Positions 52,787 to 62,251 of a stretch of 64,000 bases of DNA are shown one piece after another. The position numbers and the translations under genes were made by a program. Positions within the stretch are counted from its first letter, which is position 1. Each line of letters starts with the position of its first letter. The stretch is from Acinetobacter lwoffii (GTDB taxonomy: Bacteria > Pseudomonadota > Gammaproteobacteria > Pseudomonadales > Moraxellaceae): positions 1-64,000 of the forward strand of contig NZ_JAMXXK010000011.1 in assembly GCF_024129735.1 (NCBI RefSeq), in the 5' to 3' direction. Below the pieces are notes generated by a model. That model was not told the origin of the DNA. It saw only the letters and a program-made list of their open reading frames with translations, and did not search any database.

Positions 52787-55663
52787 ATGGTTGATAATCA
52801 GGACGACTATATTCAGCAGCATTTGCATGATGCTCAAATTGCGAATACGCTTCGCCATAGTCGCTATTTTTTGCTCAGTATCATGGTGATTTGCCTCTAT
52901 ATTTTTTGTATTTATCACATTCAATATAGTCCTTCTAATACGTATTTTAATACCTGGTTTATTCTGACAGAACTTCTGGTCAGCATATGCTGGCTGGTGA
53001 ATACGCTGTATTTCAAACCCGAACAATATAATCAGAAAAGCGCGCACCGCTGGTTACAGATGCAGAGCCTTGCAGTCGGAAGCTGTATCGCGGCCGGTAT
53101 TTATACAATTTATTACTATTTGCCGCAGGCCAATCCTGTATTTGAAGATATTGAAGCACTGACCTTGTCTGCCTTGTTGCTGATTGTAAGCCAAGCATTT
53201 GGCCTGACCTACCTGACCCAGAAACTGAGCTATTTTTGTCTGGTCTTTTTGCCGTCCTTATTCCCTTTTTTACTGTCGCAGCTTGACCATGTCGGTCATT
53301 CCAATCCCTTTTTTGGTCTGGCCTTAAACTTTGCGCTCATAGTGATTCTGCTGTGCGCGACAAGTAGTTATCGAATTCACAGCCGCACCTCACGTCTGTA
53401 TGCGGAAAATGATATTTTGGTGAAAAATGCAGAACAGCAAGTGCATTGGACTGATGAACTGTGCCAGCAACTCAAAACTGAAGTCAATAAATCCAAAGAT
53501 ATTGAACAGCAATTACAGCTCAGTAACCAATTGCTGGAGCAAAAAGTACGGGAACGTACCTATGATATTGAACAGATCAATCATGATCTGAAGAATCAGC
53601 AGCAGAATCTAAAACTTGCACATGAAATTGCCGGTATTCGGCCATGGGACTGGAATATTCAAGAGCGCAGCATCACCTTAACCAATCATAAAGACGAAAA
53701 GATTCTGCGCGATTCCAAAGATCATCATCTGCAATTACAGTATCTGATTCACCCTGAAGATCTGGCCTATTTTAAGCGCAATATGAAGCAGCATCTGCGT
53801 GGCCAGATTGAACGCTATGATGCCACTTACCGGATCAAGCTCAGTGAAGGTGGCTGGAGTTGGGTACATGATATTGGCCGGGTGATCAGTCGTGATCCTA
53901 AAAATAAAAAACCCTTGCGTATGGTGGGCATCCGTCGTGATATCCAGCAGGAACGTCTGTCTCAAGAACGTTTAAAGCTGGTGGCCAGTGTACTGGAACA
54001 GGCTGCGGAAGGGATTTTCATTCTGAATCCTGAATTAGATTATATCGATGTCAATCCTCACTACGAATACTTGAGCGGTTTTGAGCGTGACGAGATTATC
54101 GGTAAATCCTTATTTGATATTGCAGTGCAAAATAAATCCCAGCAACGTACTTTTCAGGCCAATATTGTCAAACAGATTCAAAAGATTGGTTCTTATGATG
54201 GAGAGGTTTATGCAAAATTTCTGTCTGGTAAAGAGTCGACCTTATGGCTGCATATTAATGCCGTGACTGATGATGAAGGCAGGATTACTCATTATATTGG
54301 TATCGTATCAGATCTGACTGAACGTAAATTACAGGAACAGCGCCTGTCCTATCTGGAAAATTATGACACGCTGACTGACTTACCGAACCGCTTTTATTAT
54401 AATTATCAGCTGCATCAATATCTAGTTTCGCAAAAAGACTCGATTAAAGAGATGGCTGTGATTCGGCTTAACATCGACCGTTTCCGGCCATTAAATGAAT
54501 ACCTGTCCAATAACGGCGGTGATGAACTTTTACGCCAGGTGGCGCAGCGGCTGCGGATGACCAATGCAGAAGCGCTATTTGTGGCACATCTAAATGGAGA
54601 TGATTTTGCGATTCTCTATGAAATTTCGCATATTCGCCCTTCAGTTCAGCACCATTGTGAACGCATTGCTCAGGCCTTTAGCAGACCGTTTAATATTTAC
54701 GGTCAGGATCATGTGATTACCCTATCCATGGGTGTGGCATTTTATCCGGATCATGGCCGTCAGCTGGATTATTTAAATAACTGCGCAGAACAGGCATTGA
54801 ACGAAGCCAAAAATCTTGGCGGTAATACTATTCACTTTTATTCCAGTGACAATAATGCGTTACAGAACAAAGGGGTTTTTCTGGAACGGGATTTGCGTAA
54901 AGCGATCCAGAATAATGAACTGGTTGTGTATTATCAGCCAAAAATAAATTTCAGCGATCAAAGCATTTATGGCTTTGAAGCGCTGATTCGCTGGAATCAT
55001 CCAGAAAAAGGCATTATTGTGCCAGGGCTGTTTATCCCTTTAGCTGAACAGACCAGCCTGATTTCAGACATTGGCCGTCTAGTGATCCAGCAGGCCGCTA
55101 AACAGATTCGCCAATGGAATGATCTGGGCTTTAATCATATTTGTGTATCAGTCAATATCGTGGCACAGCAATTGCGCCGTGGTCAATTGCTCGATGATTT
55201 GGACCAAGCCATTGCAGATAACCATATTTCTGGCGCCAGCCTGGAACTGGAAATTACTGAATCTTCTTTAATCGAAAATTCGGAAGCGGTCAAAAATCTG
55301 TTGAATGAGATTAAACAGCGACATATTCATATTGCTCTGGATGATTTTGGTACAGGTTATTCCTCTCTCTCCTATCTTGCTGATTTTCCGATTGATACTC
55401 TAAAAATTGATCGCAGTTTTGTTTGCAAGATTGGGGAAAACAAACAGGCAGCCATTGTCAGTGCTATGGTGGCCATGGGTAAAGCCATGGGCATGACCGT
55501 GGTCGCGGAAGGCATCGAGACTGAAGAGCAGCTAGAATATCTACGTGATTTAGACTGTGATATTGCCCAAGGTTACTTATTTTCCAAACCGCTTCCTGAG
55601 CAGGATGCAACCGCTTATTTAGTGCGAGACAAGACGCATCAGACTTATATATCCCAAGTCTAA
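52787..55663 (+). CDS. PAS/GGDEF/EAL cyclic-di-GMP signalling protein
   Basis: This 958-residue membrane protein has about six N-terminal helices (about 30-200), a coiled coil (to about 270), two PAS domains (about 275-400 and 400-520), a GGDEF-type domain (about 530-680) and an EAL domain (about 690-945). The cyclase signature is NGDDF (603-607) instead of GG[DE]EF, so it is probably inactive. The EAL set is intact: EAL at 731-733, LEITES, DDFGTGYSSL and VAEGIE. The protein should therefore act as a sensory c-di-GMP phosphodiesterase. A ten-codon frame (52765-52794) overlaps the chosen start and could couple or control translation. Confidence 0.88.
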   Translation: MVDNQDDYIQQHLHDAQIANTLRHSRYFLLSIMVICLYIFCIYHIQYSPSNTYFNTWFILTELLVSICWLVNTLYFKPEQYNQKSAHRWLQMQSLAVGSCIAAGIYTIYYYLPQANPVFEDIEALTLSALLLIVSQAFGLTYLTQKLSYFCLVFLPSLFPFLLSQLDHVGHSNPFFGLALNFALIVILLCATSSYRIHSRTSRLYAENDILVKNAEQQVHWTDELCQQLKTEVNKSKDIEQQLQLSNQLLEQKVRERTYDIEQINHDLKNQQQNLKLAHEIAGIRPWDWNIQERSITLTNHKDEKILRDSKDHHLQLQYLIHPEDLAYFKRNMKQHLRGQIERYDATYRIKLSEGGWSWVHDIGRVISRDPKNKKPLRMVGIRRDIQQERLSQERLKLVASVLEQAAEGIFILNPELDYIDVNPHYEYLSGFERDEIIGKSLFDIAVQNKSQQRTFQANIVKQIQKIGSYDGEVYAKFLSGKESTLWLHINAVTDDEGRITHYIGIVSDLTERKLQEQRLSYLENYDTLTDLPNRFYYNYQLHQYLVSQKDSIKEMAVIRLNIDRFRPLNEYLSNNGGDELLRQVAQRLRMTNAEALFVAHLNGDDFAILYEISHIRPSVQHHCERIAQAFSRPFNIYGQDHVITLSMGVAFYPDHGRQLDYLNNCAEQALNEAKNLGGNTIHFYSSDNNALQNKGVFLERDLRKAIQNNELVVYYQPKINFSDQSIYGFEALIRWNHPEKGIIVPGLFIPLAEQTSLISDIGRLVIQQAAKQIRQWNDLGFNHICVSVNIVAQQLRRGQLLDDLDQAIADNHISGASLELEITESSLIENSEAVKNLLNEIKQRHIHIALDDFGTGYSSLSYLADFPIDTLKIDRSFVCKIGENKQAAIVSAMVAMGKAMGMTVVAEGIETEEQLEYLRDLDCDIAQGYLFSKPLPEQDATAYLVRDKTHQTYISQV

Positions 55664-55803
55664 GTCCATACCCCACCACAATAAGTTTGTTGGAAAAACG
55701 GCCGTCTTTGTCTGTCCGAACTGGCTAACAAATGGTATATTCAGGAACATAAATAAATTCTTTGCCCGCTGACCGGGTAATCTTTACAACGATCGAGAGA
55801 CTG

Positions 55804-58083
55804 ATGGACGAACAATCTTTAAAGCAACAGGCCCTTTACTATCACGAGTTTCCTACCCCGGGGAAAATCAGCGTTACACCAAGCAAACAATTGGTCAACC
55901 AACGTGACTTGGCCCTTGCTTACTCGCCTGGCGTAGCTGCACCATGTCTTGAGATTGAACGCGATCCTTCAACTGCTGCATTGTATACGGCTCGTGGCAA
56001 CCTGGTTGCTGTCGTGACCAACGGTACTGCCGTGCTTGGCCTGGGTAATATTGGTCCTTTGGCTTCTAAACCAGTGATGGAAGGTAAAGGCGTATTATTC
56101 AAAAAATTCGCTGGCGTTGATGTATTCGATATCGAAATTGCTGAAAATGATCCAGACAAGATTGTGGATATTGTCGCTGCATTAGAACCGACTTTCGGCG
56201 GGATTAACCTTGAAGATATCAAGGCGCCAGAGTGTTTCTATATCGAGCAAAAACTGCGTGAACGCATGAATATTCCGGTATTCCATGATGATCAGCACGG
56301 TACTTCGATCATTGTCGGTTCTGCGCTCCTCAATGCGTTACAAATCAACGGCAAAAAAATTGAAGATATCAAGATCGTGGCTTCAGGCGCGGGTGCTGCT
56401 GCACTGTCTTGTTTGAATCTGCTTTGTGCTCTGGGTGCTAAAAAAGAGAATATCATCGTTGCCGATTCACGCGGTCTGCTGACTACGCATCGTGAAGGCC
56501 TGGATGAATCCAAGAAAGCCTATGTACAAGACATCGAAGCCACTCAGCTCGGTGACGTGATTGCGGGTGCAGACATGTTCCTCGGTCTTTCTGCTGCGGG
56601 CATTTTGACCAAAGAAATGGTCAAGGTCATGGCTGAAGATCCGATCATCTTTGCCTTGGCAAACCCGGATCCAGAAATTCTGCCTGAACATGCGCATGAA
56701 GTACGTGATGACGTGATCATGGCAACTGGCCGTTCTGACTATCCGAACCAGGTGAATAACGCACTGTGCTTCCCGTACATCTTCCGTGGTGCACTGGACG
56801 TTGGTGCAACCACCATTAACGAAGAAATGAAAATTGCCTGTGTCCACGCGATCGCGCGTATGGCACACGTTGAAGCTGATGCGGCGACTTATGGTGAAAA
56901 ATCTGCATCATTTGGCCGTGAATACCTGATTCCGGGACCACTGGATCAACGTTTGATTCTAGAAATCGCACCTGCTGTTGCACAAGCAGCCATGGATTCT
57001 GGCGTGGCAACACGTCCAATCACGGATTTCTCGCATTATCGTCAACGTTTGTCTGAGTTTGTCTACAACTCTGCATTCATGATGAAACCGATTTTCGAAC
57101 AAGCCAAATCTGATCCTAAACGTATTGCTTATGCGGAAGGTGAAGACCTGCGTGTACTTCGCGCAGTTCAAATTGCGGTAGATGATGGTTTGGCAATTCC
57201 AATTCTGGTGGGTCGCCCAGCGGTAATTGAAGCCAACATCAAAAAATTGGGTCTACGTCTTGAAGATGGCGTGAATATCACGATTGTTGATCAGGAAAAG
57301 AACCCCAACTATGAAATGTTTGCAGATGATTACTACAACATCATGCAGCGCAAGGGTGTAACGCCTGAATACGCACAGCGTGAAGCACGTCGCCGCTCTA
57401 CCCTGATCGCAGCGATGCTTGTGAAACATGGCATGGCAGATGGTATGCTGTGTGGTACGTATTCAAGCTATGACATTCACCTGGACTTCGTCAGCAACAT
57501 CATTGGCAAGAAAGATGGTCATAATACCTTCTTTACCCTGAATGCCTTGATGCTTGAAGACCGTAACCTGTTCATTGCCGATACCTATGTCAACACCAAT
57601 CCAACGGCTGAGCAGCTAGCTGAAATGACGATTCTAGCTGCTGAAGAAGTTCGCCGTTTTGGTATGACGCCACGTATTGCCCTGCTTTCTCACTCAAGCT
57701 TCGGTTCAGACCAGCATGATGCCAGCGCGCAAAAAATGCGTAAGGTATATGACATCTTGTCTGAAATCGCGCCCGAGCTGGAAGTTGAAGGTGAAATGCA
57801 CGGTGATGCTGCTCTGGATGAAAACATTCGTCAGTTTGCATTCCCGAATTCACGTTTCAAAGGCTCTGCAAACTTGCTGATCATGCCAAATCTGGATGCA
57901 GCCAATATCTCGTTTAACCTGTTAAAAGCAACTTCAGGCAACAACGTAACGATTGGTCCAATTCTTCTAGGTGCTGCAAAACCTGTGCACATTTTGACGC
58001 CGACTGCGACTACGCGTCGTGTGATCAACATGACTGCACTGACTGTTGCAGAAATCCAGCAAGCGGAACAAGATGCACTTTAA
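55804..58083 (+). CDS. maeB: NADP-dependent malic enzyme with phosphotransacetylase-like domain
   Basis: MaeB decarboxylates malate to pyruvate and makes NADPH. From the ATG at 55804 the product is 759 residues, the same as E. coli MaeB. The malic domain (about 15-150, with [15 protein letters not shown]) is followed by an NAD(P)-binding domain (about 160-400, [20 protein letters not shown]) and a C-terminal phosphate acetyltransferase-like domain (about 425-755) that regulates the enzyme via acetyl-CoA. A reading from 55762 adds 14 residues without family support. It is monocistronic. Confidence 0.95.
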   Translation: MDEQSLKQQALYYHEFPTPGKISVTPSKQLVNQRDLALAYSPGVAAPCLEIERDPSTAALYTARGNLVAVVTNGTAVLGLGNIGPLASKPVMEGKGVLFKKFAGVDVFDIEIAENDPDKIVDIVAALEPTFGGINLEDIKAPECFYIEQKLRERMNIPVFHDDQHGTSIIVGSALLNALQINGKKIEDIKIVASGAGAAALSCLNLLCALGAKKENIIVADSRGLLTTHREGLDESKKAYVQDIEATQLGDVIAGADMFLGLSAAGILTKEMVKVMAEDPIIFALANPDPEILPEHAHEVRDDVIMATGRSDYPNQVNNALCFPYIFRGALDVGATTINEEMKIACVHAIARMAHVEADAATYGEKSASFGREYLIPGPLDQRLILEIAPAVAQAAMDSGVATRPITDFSHYRQRLSEFVYNSAFMMKPIFEQAKSDPKRIAYAEGEDLRVLRAVQIAVDDGLAIPILVGRPAVIEANIKKLGLRLEDGVNITIVDQEKNPNYEMFADDYYNIMQRKGVTPEYAQREARRRSTLIAAMLVKHGMADGMLCGTYSSYDIHLDFVSNIIGKKDGHNTFFTLNALMLEDRNLFIADTYVNTNPTAEQLAEMTILAAEEVRRFGMTPRIALLSHSSFGSDQHDASAQKMRKVYDILSEIAPELEVEGEMHGDAALDENIRQFAFPNSRFKGSANLLIMPNLDAANISFNLLKATSGNNVTIGPILLGAAKPVHILTPTATTRRVINMTALTVAEIQQAEQDAL

Positions 58084-58177
58084 GCCAATGACAAGATAAC
58101 GACGCATCAGCCTCGTTTCTTAACTTGAGAAAACCTCTATTCTGTAGCATGATGCTTGTAAGAATAGAGGTTTTTTC

Positions 58178-59413
58178 ATGCAAGTTTATTTAGTAGGCGG
58201 CGCAGTTCGAGATCATTTGCTCGGACACCCCTATCACGAAAAAGATTATGTGGTTGTTGGTGCAACTCCCGCGCAAATGCTTGACTTAGGCTATCAGCCC
58301 GTAGGCAAAGATTTCCCTGTTTTTCTACATCCCCAAACAAAAGAAGAATATGCACTGGCGCGTACCGAACGTAAATCTGGCACCGGTTATCATGGTTTTG
58401 AGTTTCATACCGATGTCAGCGTTACGCTAGAGCAGGATCTGATTCGTCGCGATCTGACCATTAATGCCATGGCCATGGATGATGCCGGCCAGGTTTATGA
58501 TCCTTATGGTGGTCAACAGGATCTGGAAAAGCGGATTCTACGTCATGTTTCCGATGCTTTTGTCGAAGATCCATTACGCGTGCTACGCATTGCCCGTTTT
58601 GCTGCCCGTTATACCAGTGCAGGCTTTGTGATTGCCGATGAAACTTTGGCGTTAATGCAACGCTTGACTGAATCGGGTGAATTAAATGCCTTGACACCGG
58701 AACGCGTTTGGAAAGAAACTTCCCGTGCATTATCCGAACGTCATGCTGATGTGTATTTTGAAGTATTACGCGAGTGTGGTGCTTTAAAGGTACTCTTCCC
58801 TGAGATTGACGCCTTATATGGCATTCCGCAACGACCTGAATATCATCCGGAAATTGACTGCGGCATTCACACGATGATGTCCTTGCAGCAGGCATGTCGT
58901 CAAAATTATAGCCTGGATGTACGTTTTGCCGTTTTAGTGCATGACTTAGGAAAAGCTTTAACGCCGGTTGAAGAATTACCGCGACATATCATGCATGAAG
59001 AGCGTGGCATCAAGCCAGTGAATGAACTGTGTGACCGTTTAAAAGTGCCGACGTATACCAAGCAGCTGGCTTTGGCGGTGTGCAAAGAGCATCTGAAATG
59101 CCATCAGGCCTTCAATCTTAAGCCGGGAACCTTATGGCGATTATTGCAACGTCTGGATGTGTTACGTCGCCCTGAACGTGTCGAAGCTTTCGTCCAGGCG
59201 TGTGAATGTGATTCACGTGGCCGTCTAGGTCTGGAAGATCGTGCTTATCCACAAGCACAATATGTCCTCGATGCCATGCAAACCGTACGCGCCATCAAGG
59301 CACAAGACCTGCCTGCCGATATTCAGGGTCCGGATATTGGTGAAATGCTGATTGAACGACGGATTCAGGCACTCGGTGAACTCAAAGCACAACAAACCGT
59401 AGCGATTGAATAA
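58178..59413 (+). CDS. cca: Multifunctional CCA tRNA nucleotidyltransferase / phosphodiesterase
   Basis: Cca adds or repairs the CCA end of tRNAs. The 411-residue class II enzyme has the nucleotidyltransferase signature GGAVRDHLLGHPYHEKDYVVVGAT at its start, the RRDLTINAMA motif (about 89-98) and DPLRVLRIARFAAR (about 128-141). A C-terminal HD domain has VHDLGKAL (about 250-257) and gives the phosphodiesterase activity. AGAGG precedes the ATG. It is a bacterial gamma-type enzyme, close to E. coli Cca in length. Confidence 0.96.
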   Translation: MQVYLVGGAVRDHLLGHPYHEKDYVVVGATPAQMLDLGYQPVGKDFPVFLHPQTKEEYALARTERKSGTGYHGFEFHTDVSVTLEQDLIRRDLTINAMAMDDAGQVYDPYGGQQDLEKRILRHVSDAFVEDPLRVLRIARFAARYTSAGFVIADETLALMQRLTESGELNALTPERVWKETSRALSERHADVYFEVLRECGALKVLFPEIDALYGIPQRPEYHPEIDCGIHTMMSLQQACRQNYSLDVRFAVLVHDLGKALTPVEELPRHIMHEERGIKPVNELCDRLKVPTYTKQLALAVCKEHLKCHQAFNLKPGTLWRLLQRLDVLRRPERVEAFVQACECDSRGRLGLEDRAYPQAQYVLDAMQTVRAIKAQDLPADIQGPDIGEMLIERRIQALGELKAQQTVAIE

Positions 59414-59414
59414 T

Positions 59415-59440
59415 AAAAAAGCACCCTCGGGTGCTTTTTT
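59415..59440. terminator. Bidirectional terminator between cca and epmA
   Basis: GCACCC/GGGTGC stem with a two-base loop, flanked by A6 and T6. It ends cca rightward and the pdxB-epmA unit leftward. Confidence 0.85.
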
Positions 59441-59496
59441 AATAGCTTAATTTCTCTTTATCACAAAAGGAATTAAGAAATATTGGATCAGTACCA

Positions 59497-60471
59497 TCAG
59501 GAAATATCTGCCGGAAAAGTAATCACTTGCTCCAGTTTCATTTGATTGGTTGCAATCATCAACAAACGGTCAATTCCAAGGGCAATTCCAGAACATTCCG
59601 GCATATTCGGTAAAGCTGCCAATAGATATTTATCGATCGGCATGACATGCAAGCCCAGCTTGGCCCGTTCTGCATTATCCGCCTCAAAGCGCGAACGCAA
59701 TACGTCGGCATCAATCAGCTCATCATAGGCATTGGCCAATTCTAAACCTTCGATATACAATTCAAAACGTGCGGCGACCAGTTCACCATCTTCATCGGTT
59801 CGGGTTTTGGCCAGTGATGCCATTTCAGGGGGGAAATCAGTCAGGAATACTGCAGTATCAAAACCCAGACTAGGTTCAACCATATGTGAAAATAACAAGT
59901 CGATATAGCCAAGACGGTCATTTCCCAGATCCAGATTAAGACCAACGCGGCGGCAGCAATCTTTCAGTTCCTGTAAAGTGGCTTGAAGTGGATTGAGATC
60001 CAGACGATCCATGAAAGCATGTTTATAGCTTAGAATGGTCGGACGGATTTCGCCAAAACGTGCTTTCAAAGTCACATTCAGCAAATCCGATACTTCAAAC
60101 ATCAGATCTTTTAAACTAAATCCCGGGCGATACCATTCCAGCATGGTGAATTCGCTATTGTGCTTGCGTCCATGCTCATCATTGCGGAAGACCTTACAGA
60201 TTTGGTAAATGGGTCCACTACCACTGGCCAATAAGCGCTTCATAGCAAATTCGGGTGAGGTCTGCAAATAATGCGTATTCAGTTTACCCAGCACATGGCG
60301 CTGTGCCTGTACCGAGGCTAAATGCACATCGGTCACACCGGCTTGAGACAAAATCGGTGTTTCCACCTCTAATACATCCCGCTCAGCGAAAAATTGACGG
60401 ATTTGACGATATAAGGTCGCCCGTGCACGCATGGCTTGAAGGTCACAAGTGGGTTGATACGTCATCGTCAT
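59497..60471 (-). CDS. epmA: EF-P--(R)-beta-lysine ligase (EpmA/PoxA/GenX)
   Basis: EpmA, a truncated class II lysyl-tRNA synthetase-like enzyme, charges elongation factor P with beta-lysine, helping ribosomes through polyproline. The 324-residue product lacks the tRNA anticodon-binding domain and has the catalytic motifs: FFAERDVLEVETPILSQAGVTD near the N-terminus, QTSPEFAMKRLLA, CKVFRNDE and the final GIALGIDRL. The ATG at 60471 overlaps the pdxB stop (ATGA), so the two are translationally coupled. EpmB and EF-P should be encoded elsewhere in the genome. Confidence 0.93.
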   Translation of the reverse strand: MTMTYQPTCDLQAMRARATLYRQIRQFFAERDVLEVETPILSQAGVTDVHLASVQAQRHVLGKLNTHYLQTSPEFAMKRLLASGSGPIYQICKVFRNDEHGRKHNSEFTMLEWYRPGFSLKDLMFEVSDLLNVTLKARFGEIRPTILSYKHAFMDRLDLNPLQATLQELKDCCRRVGLNLDLGNDRLGYIDLLFSHMVEPSLGFDTAVFLTDFPPEMASLAKTRTDEDGELVAARFELYIEGLELANAYDELIDADVLRSRFEADNAERAKLGLHVMPIDKYLLAALPNMPECSGIALGIDRLLMIATNQMKLEQVITFPADIS

Positions 60472-61535
60472 GCCTTCGGCCCACCATGTGCTGCCCACTC
60501 ACGACGCAGCGGATAGGTTTTACGTAAATGATCAAATGCCTGCTGATCGATTTTGCCTTCTTTGAGACAGGCACGTAGATTGGCATCATCACGAGCAATG
60601 TCATAAATTTGGGATAAATGCTGTTGCAATGCCATTTTTAAATCCTGCCCCTGAAAAAACTGCTCACAGATAGGCAGCTGGGATTCAAACTGTTTATTGG
60701 CTGCAAAACCGAAAGTTTGACAAAAAGCTTCGTAAATCATCTGGGTACCACGTGCCTTGCCTTCCAGGCTATAGCCGGCAATATGCGGAGTCACCAAAGT
60801 CACCAGATCCAGAAGTTCTGCTGAAATCAGCGGTTCGTGTTCAAAAACATCCAAAATTACGGGGCGTTGTGTCGCTTTAATATCTTGAATTAAGGCAGTT
60901 TCTTCAATCACTGGCCCACGCGCTGAGTTAATCAGGATCGCGTCAGGCTGCATTTTTGCCAACGCAGTAGCATTAAATAAATGATAGGTTGGATATATGC
61001 CTGTTTTGGTTAAAGGGACATGAATTGAAACGGCGTCCGCCTGCTGCAGCAGTTCATGAAATTCGACTTGATCAACCTGCTCTCTTTGCACAAAAGGATC
61101 GCAACCGATCACGCGCCAGCCCAAGAGCTTCGCCATGTAGGCCAACCGGGTGCCGACATTACCCAAACCGACAATACCCAGGGTAAATGTCGTATTGGCA
61201 TCGAGTAATTCAGGACGTACCTGCAATAATGCGGTAATGACATATTCAGCCACTGCTTGCGCATTACAGCCGGCTGCATTACTCCACTGAATCCCATGTT
61301 GTTCTAATGCAGCAATATCCAAATGATCTGTACCAATGGTGGCACTGCCCACAAATTTGATCGAACTATTCTGTAGCAGTACTTCATTGACCTGAGTCAC
61401 TGAACGTACCAGCAAGCTATCGGCATCTTTGACATCATCTGCGCTTAAGGTTCGCCCTGCACAATGTTGAATGTCACCAAATTCGGAAAAGAAATAATCG
61501 GTAAATGCCAGATTTTCATCTGCGACAATTTTCAT
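60468..61535 (-). CDS. pdxB: Erythronate-4-phosphate dehydrogenase
   Basis: PdxB oxidises 4-phosphoerythronate in the DXP-dependent route to pyridoxal phosphate. From the ATG at 61535 the product is 355 residues, beginning MKIVADENLAF as in the family. The NAD-binding loop GLGNVGTRLA is at about 122-131 and the conserved NSARGPVIEE stretch at about 204-213. A C-terminal dimer domain (DUF3410 type) covers the last 80 residues. A second ATG four codons upstream is less likely. SerC, the next enzyme in the pathway, is also encoded in this window. Confidence 0.93.
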   Translation of the reverse strand: MKIVADENLAFTDYFFSEFGDIQHCAGRTLSADDVKDADSLLVRSVTQVNEVLLQNSSIKFVGSATIGTDHLDIAALEQHGIQWSNAAGCNAQAVAEYVITALLQVRPELLDANTTFTLGIVGLGNVGTRLAYMAKLLGWRVIGCDPFVQREQVDQVEFHELLQQADAVSIHVPLTKTGIYPTYHLFNATALAKMQPDAILINSARGPVIEETALIQDIKATQRPVILDVFEHEPLISAELLDLVTLVTPHIAGYSLEGKARGTQMIYEAFCQTFGFAANKQFESQLPICEQFFQGQDLKMALQQHLSQIYDIARDDANLRACLKEGKIDQQAFDHLRKTYPLRREWAAHGGPKA

Positions 61536-61680
61536 AATGAGATCCATATGATGCTTGGGCGTATGATAGCGCGTTGACGCCTCTGACTCTATATTTGGCC
61601 GATACGTCCATTTTTCAAGATTTTATGAATTAAGTTCAGGACTGAAGAATTTAATATTCAAGATCTGTAGCCTAAAAAGA

Positions 61681-61708
61681 AAAACCCCAATCTTTCGACT
61701 GGGGTTTT
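61681..61708 (-). terminator. Terminator after the left tRNA-Ser gene
   Basis: AAAACCCCA/TGGGGTTTT stem around a ten-base loop, eight bases past the left tRNA 3' end on the minus strand. Confidence 0.7.
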
Positions 61709-61715
61709 TAAAATT

Positions 61716-61805
61716 TGGCGGAAGCGGTGAGATTCGAACTCACGGAGGACTCACACCCTCGTCGGTTTTCAAGACCGGTGCATTAAACCGCTCTGCCACG
61801 CTTCC
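61716..61805 (-). tRNA. tRNA-Ser (UGA), left copy
   Basis: A 90-nt type II tRNA with encoded CCA. The minus strand starts GGAAGCG and ends CGCTTCCGCCA, the anticodon loop reads CTTGAAA (anticodon TGA, reads UCA), and there is a long variable arm. The T-loop sequence GTTCGAATC is intact. Confidence 0.96.
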
Positions 61806-62040
61806 TTGGCCGCCATCATATAAATAAATTAGATTTTTGGCAATAAAATTTAGCGAAACTTCTATAAAAAGCGGTTTATTCAGCTAAAAATCACCCGAAA
61901 TCAAAGCTAACCTGGGTATTTTCAATCAAAGTTTTTAATATTGAAATGATCTTAAGTTGTATTTAACTCAGCAGAGAATGATGAGAGGAATTAACTGCCT
62001 TATCAAGTGGATCAACAACTGAAAAATATTGAGACATAAA

Positions 62041-62067
62041 AAAACCCAGTCAAATAGACTGGATTTT
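62041..62067 (-). terminator. Terminator after the right tRNA-Ser gene
   Basis: CCAGTC/GACTGG stem (62046-62051 with 62057-62062) with a five-base loop and a T-run on the minus strand. Its flank resembles that of the left copy, as expected of a tandem duplication. Confidence 0.65.
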
Positions 62068-62074
62068 TAAAATT

Positions 62075-62164
62075 TGGCGGAAGCGGTGAGATTCGAACTC
62101 ACGGAGGACTCACACCCTCGTCGGTTTTCAAGACCGGTGCATTAAACCGCTCTGCCACGCTTCC
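62075..62164 (-). tRNA. tRNA-Ser (UGA), right copy
   Basis: Identical over 90 nt to the left copy, same anticodon TGA and encoded CCA. It lies 359 bp to the right of the left copy (start to start), with a 269-bp spacer that contains no gene. Confidence 0.96.
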
Positions 62165-62251
62165 ATGGGCGCAATAATACGGAGCTTTTGTCCGGCTGAC
62201 AAGTGAAAATTACAGTGAATGCAATCAACTGCATATAGTTTCATCAAATCC

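Noticed and set aside
55762-55803. Extended N-terminus for the malic enzyme from 55762.
   Set aside because: It adds 14 residues unlike the family. The ATG at 55804 gives the standard 759-residue protein.
61716-62164. Attachment site or genomic island boundary at the tandem tRNA genes.
   Set aside because: No integrase gene, no island-like genes and no change of gene content beside it. The two copies explain the repeat.
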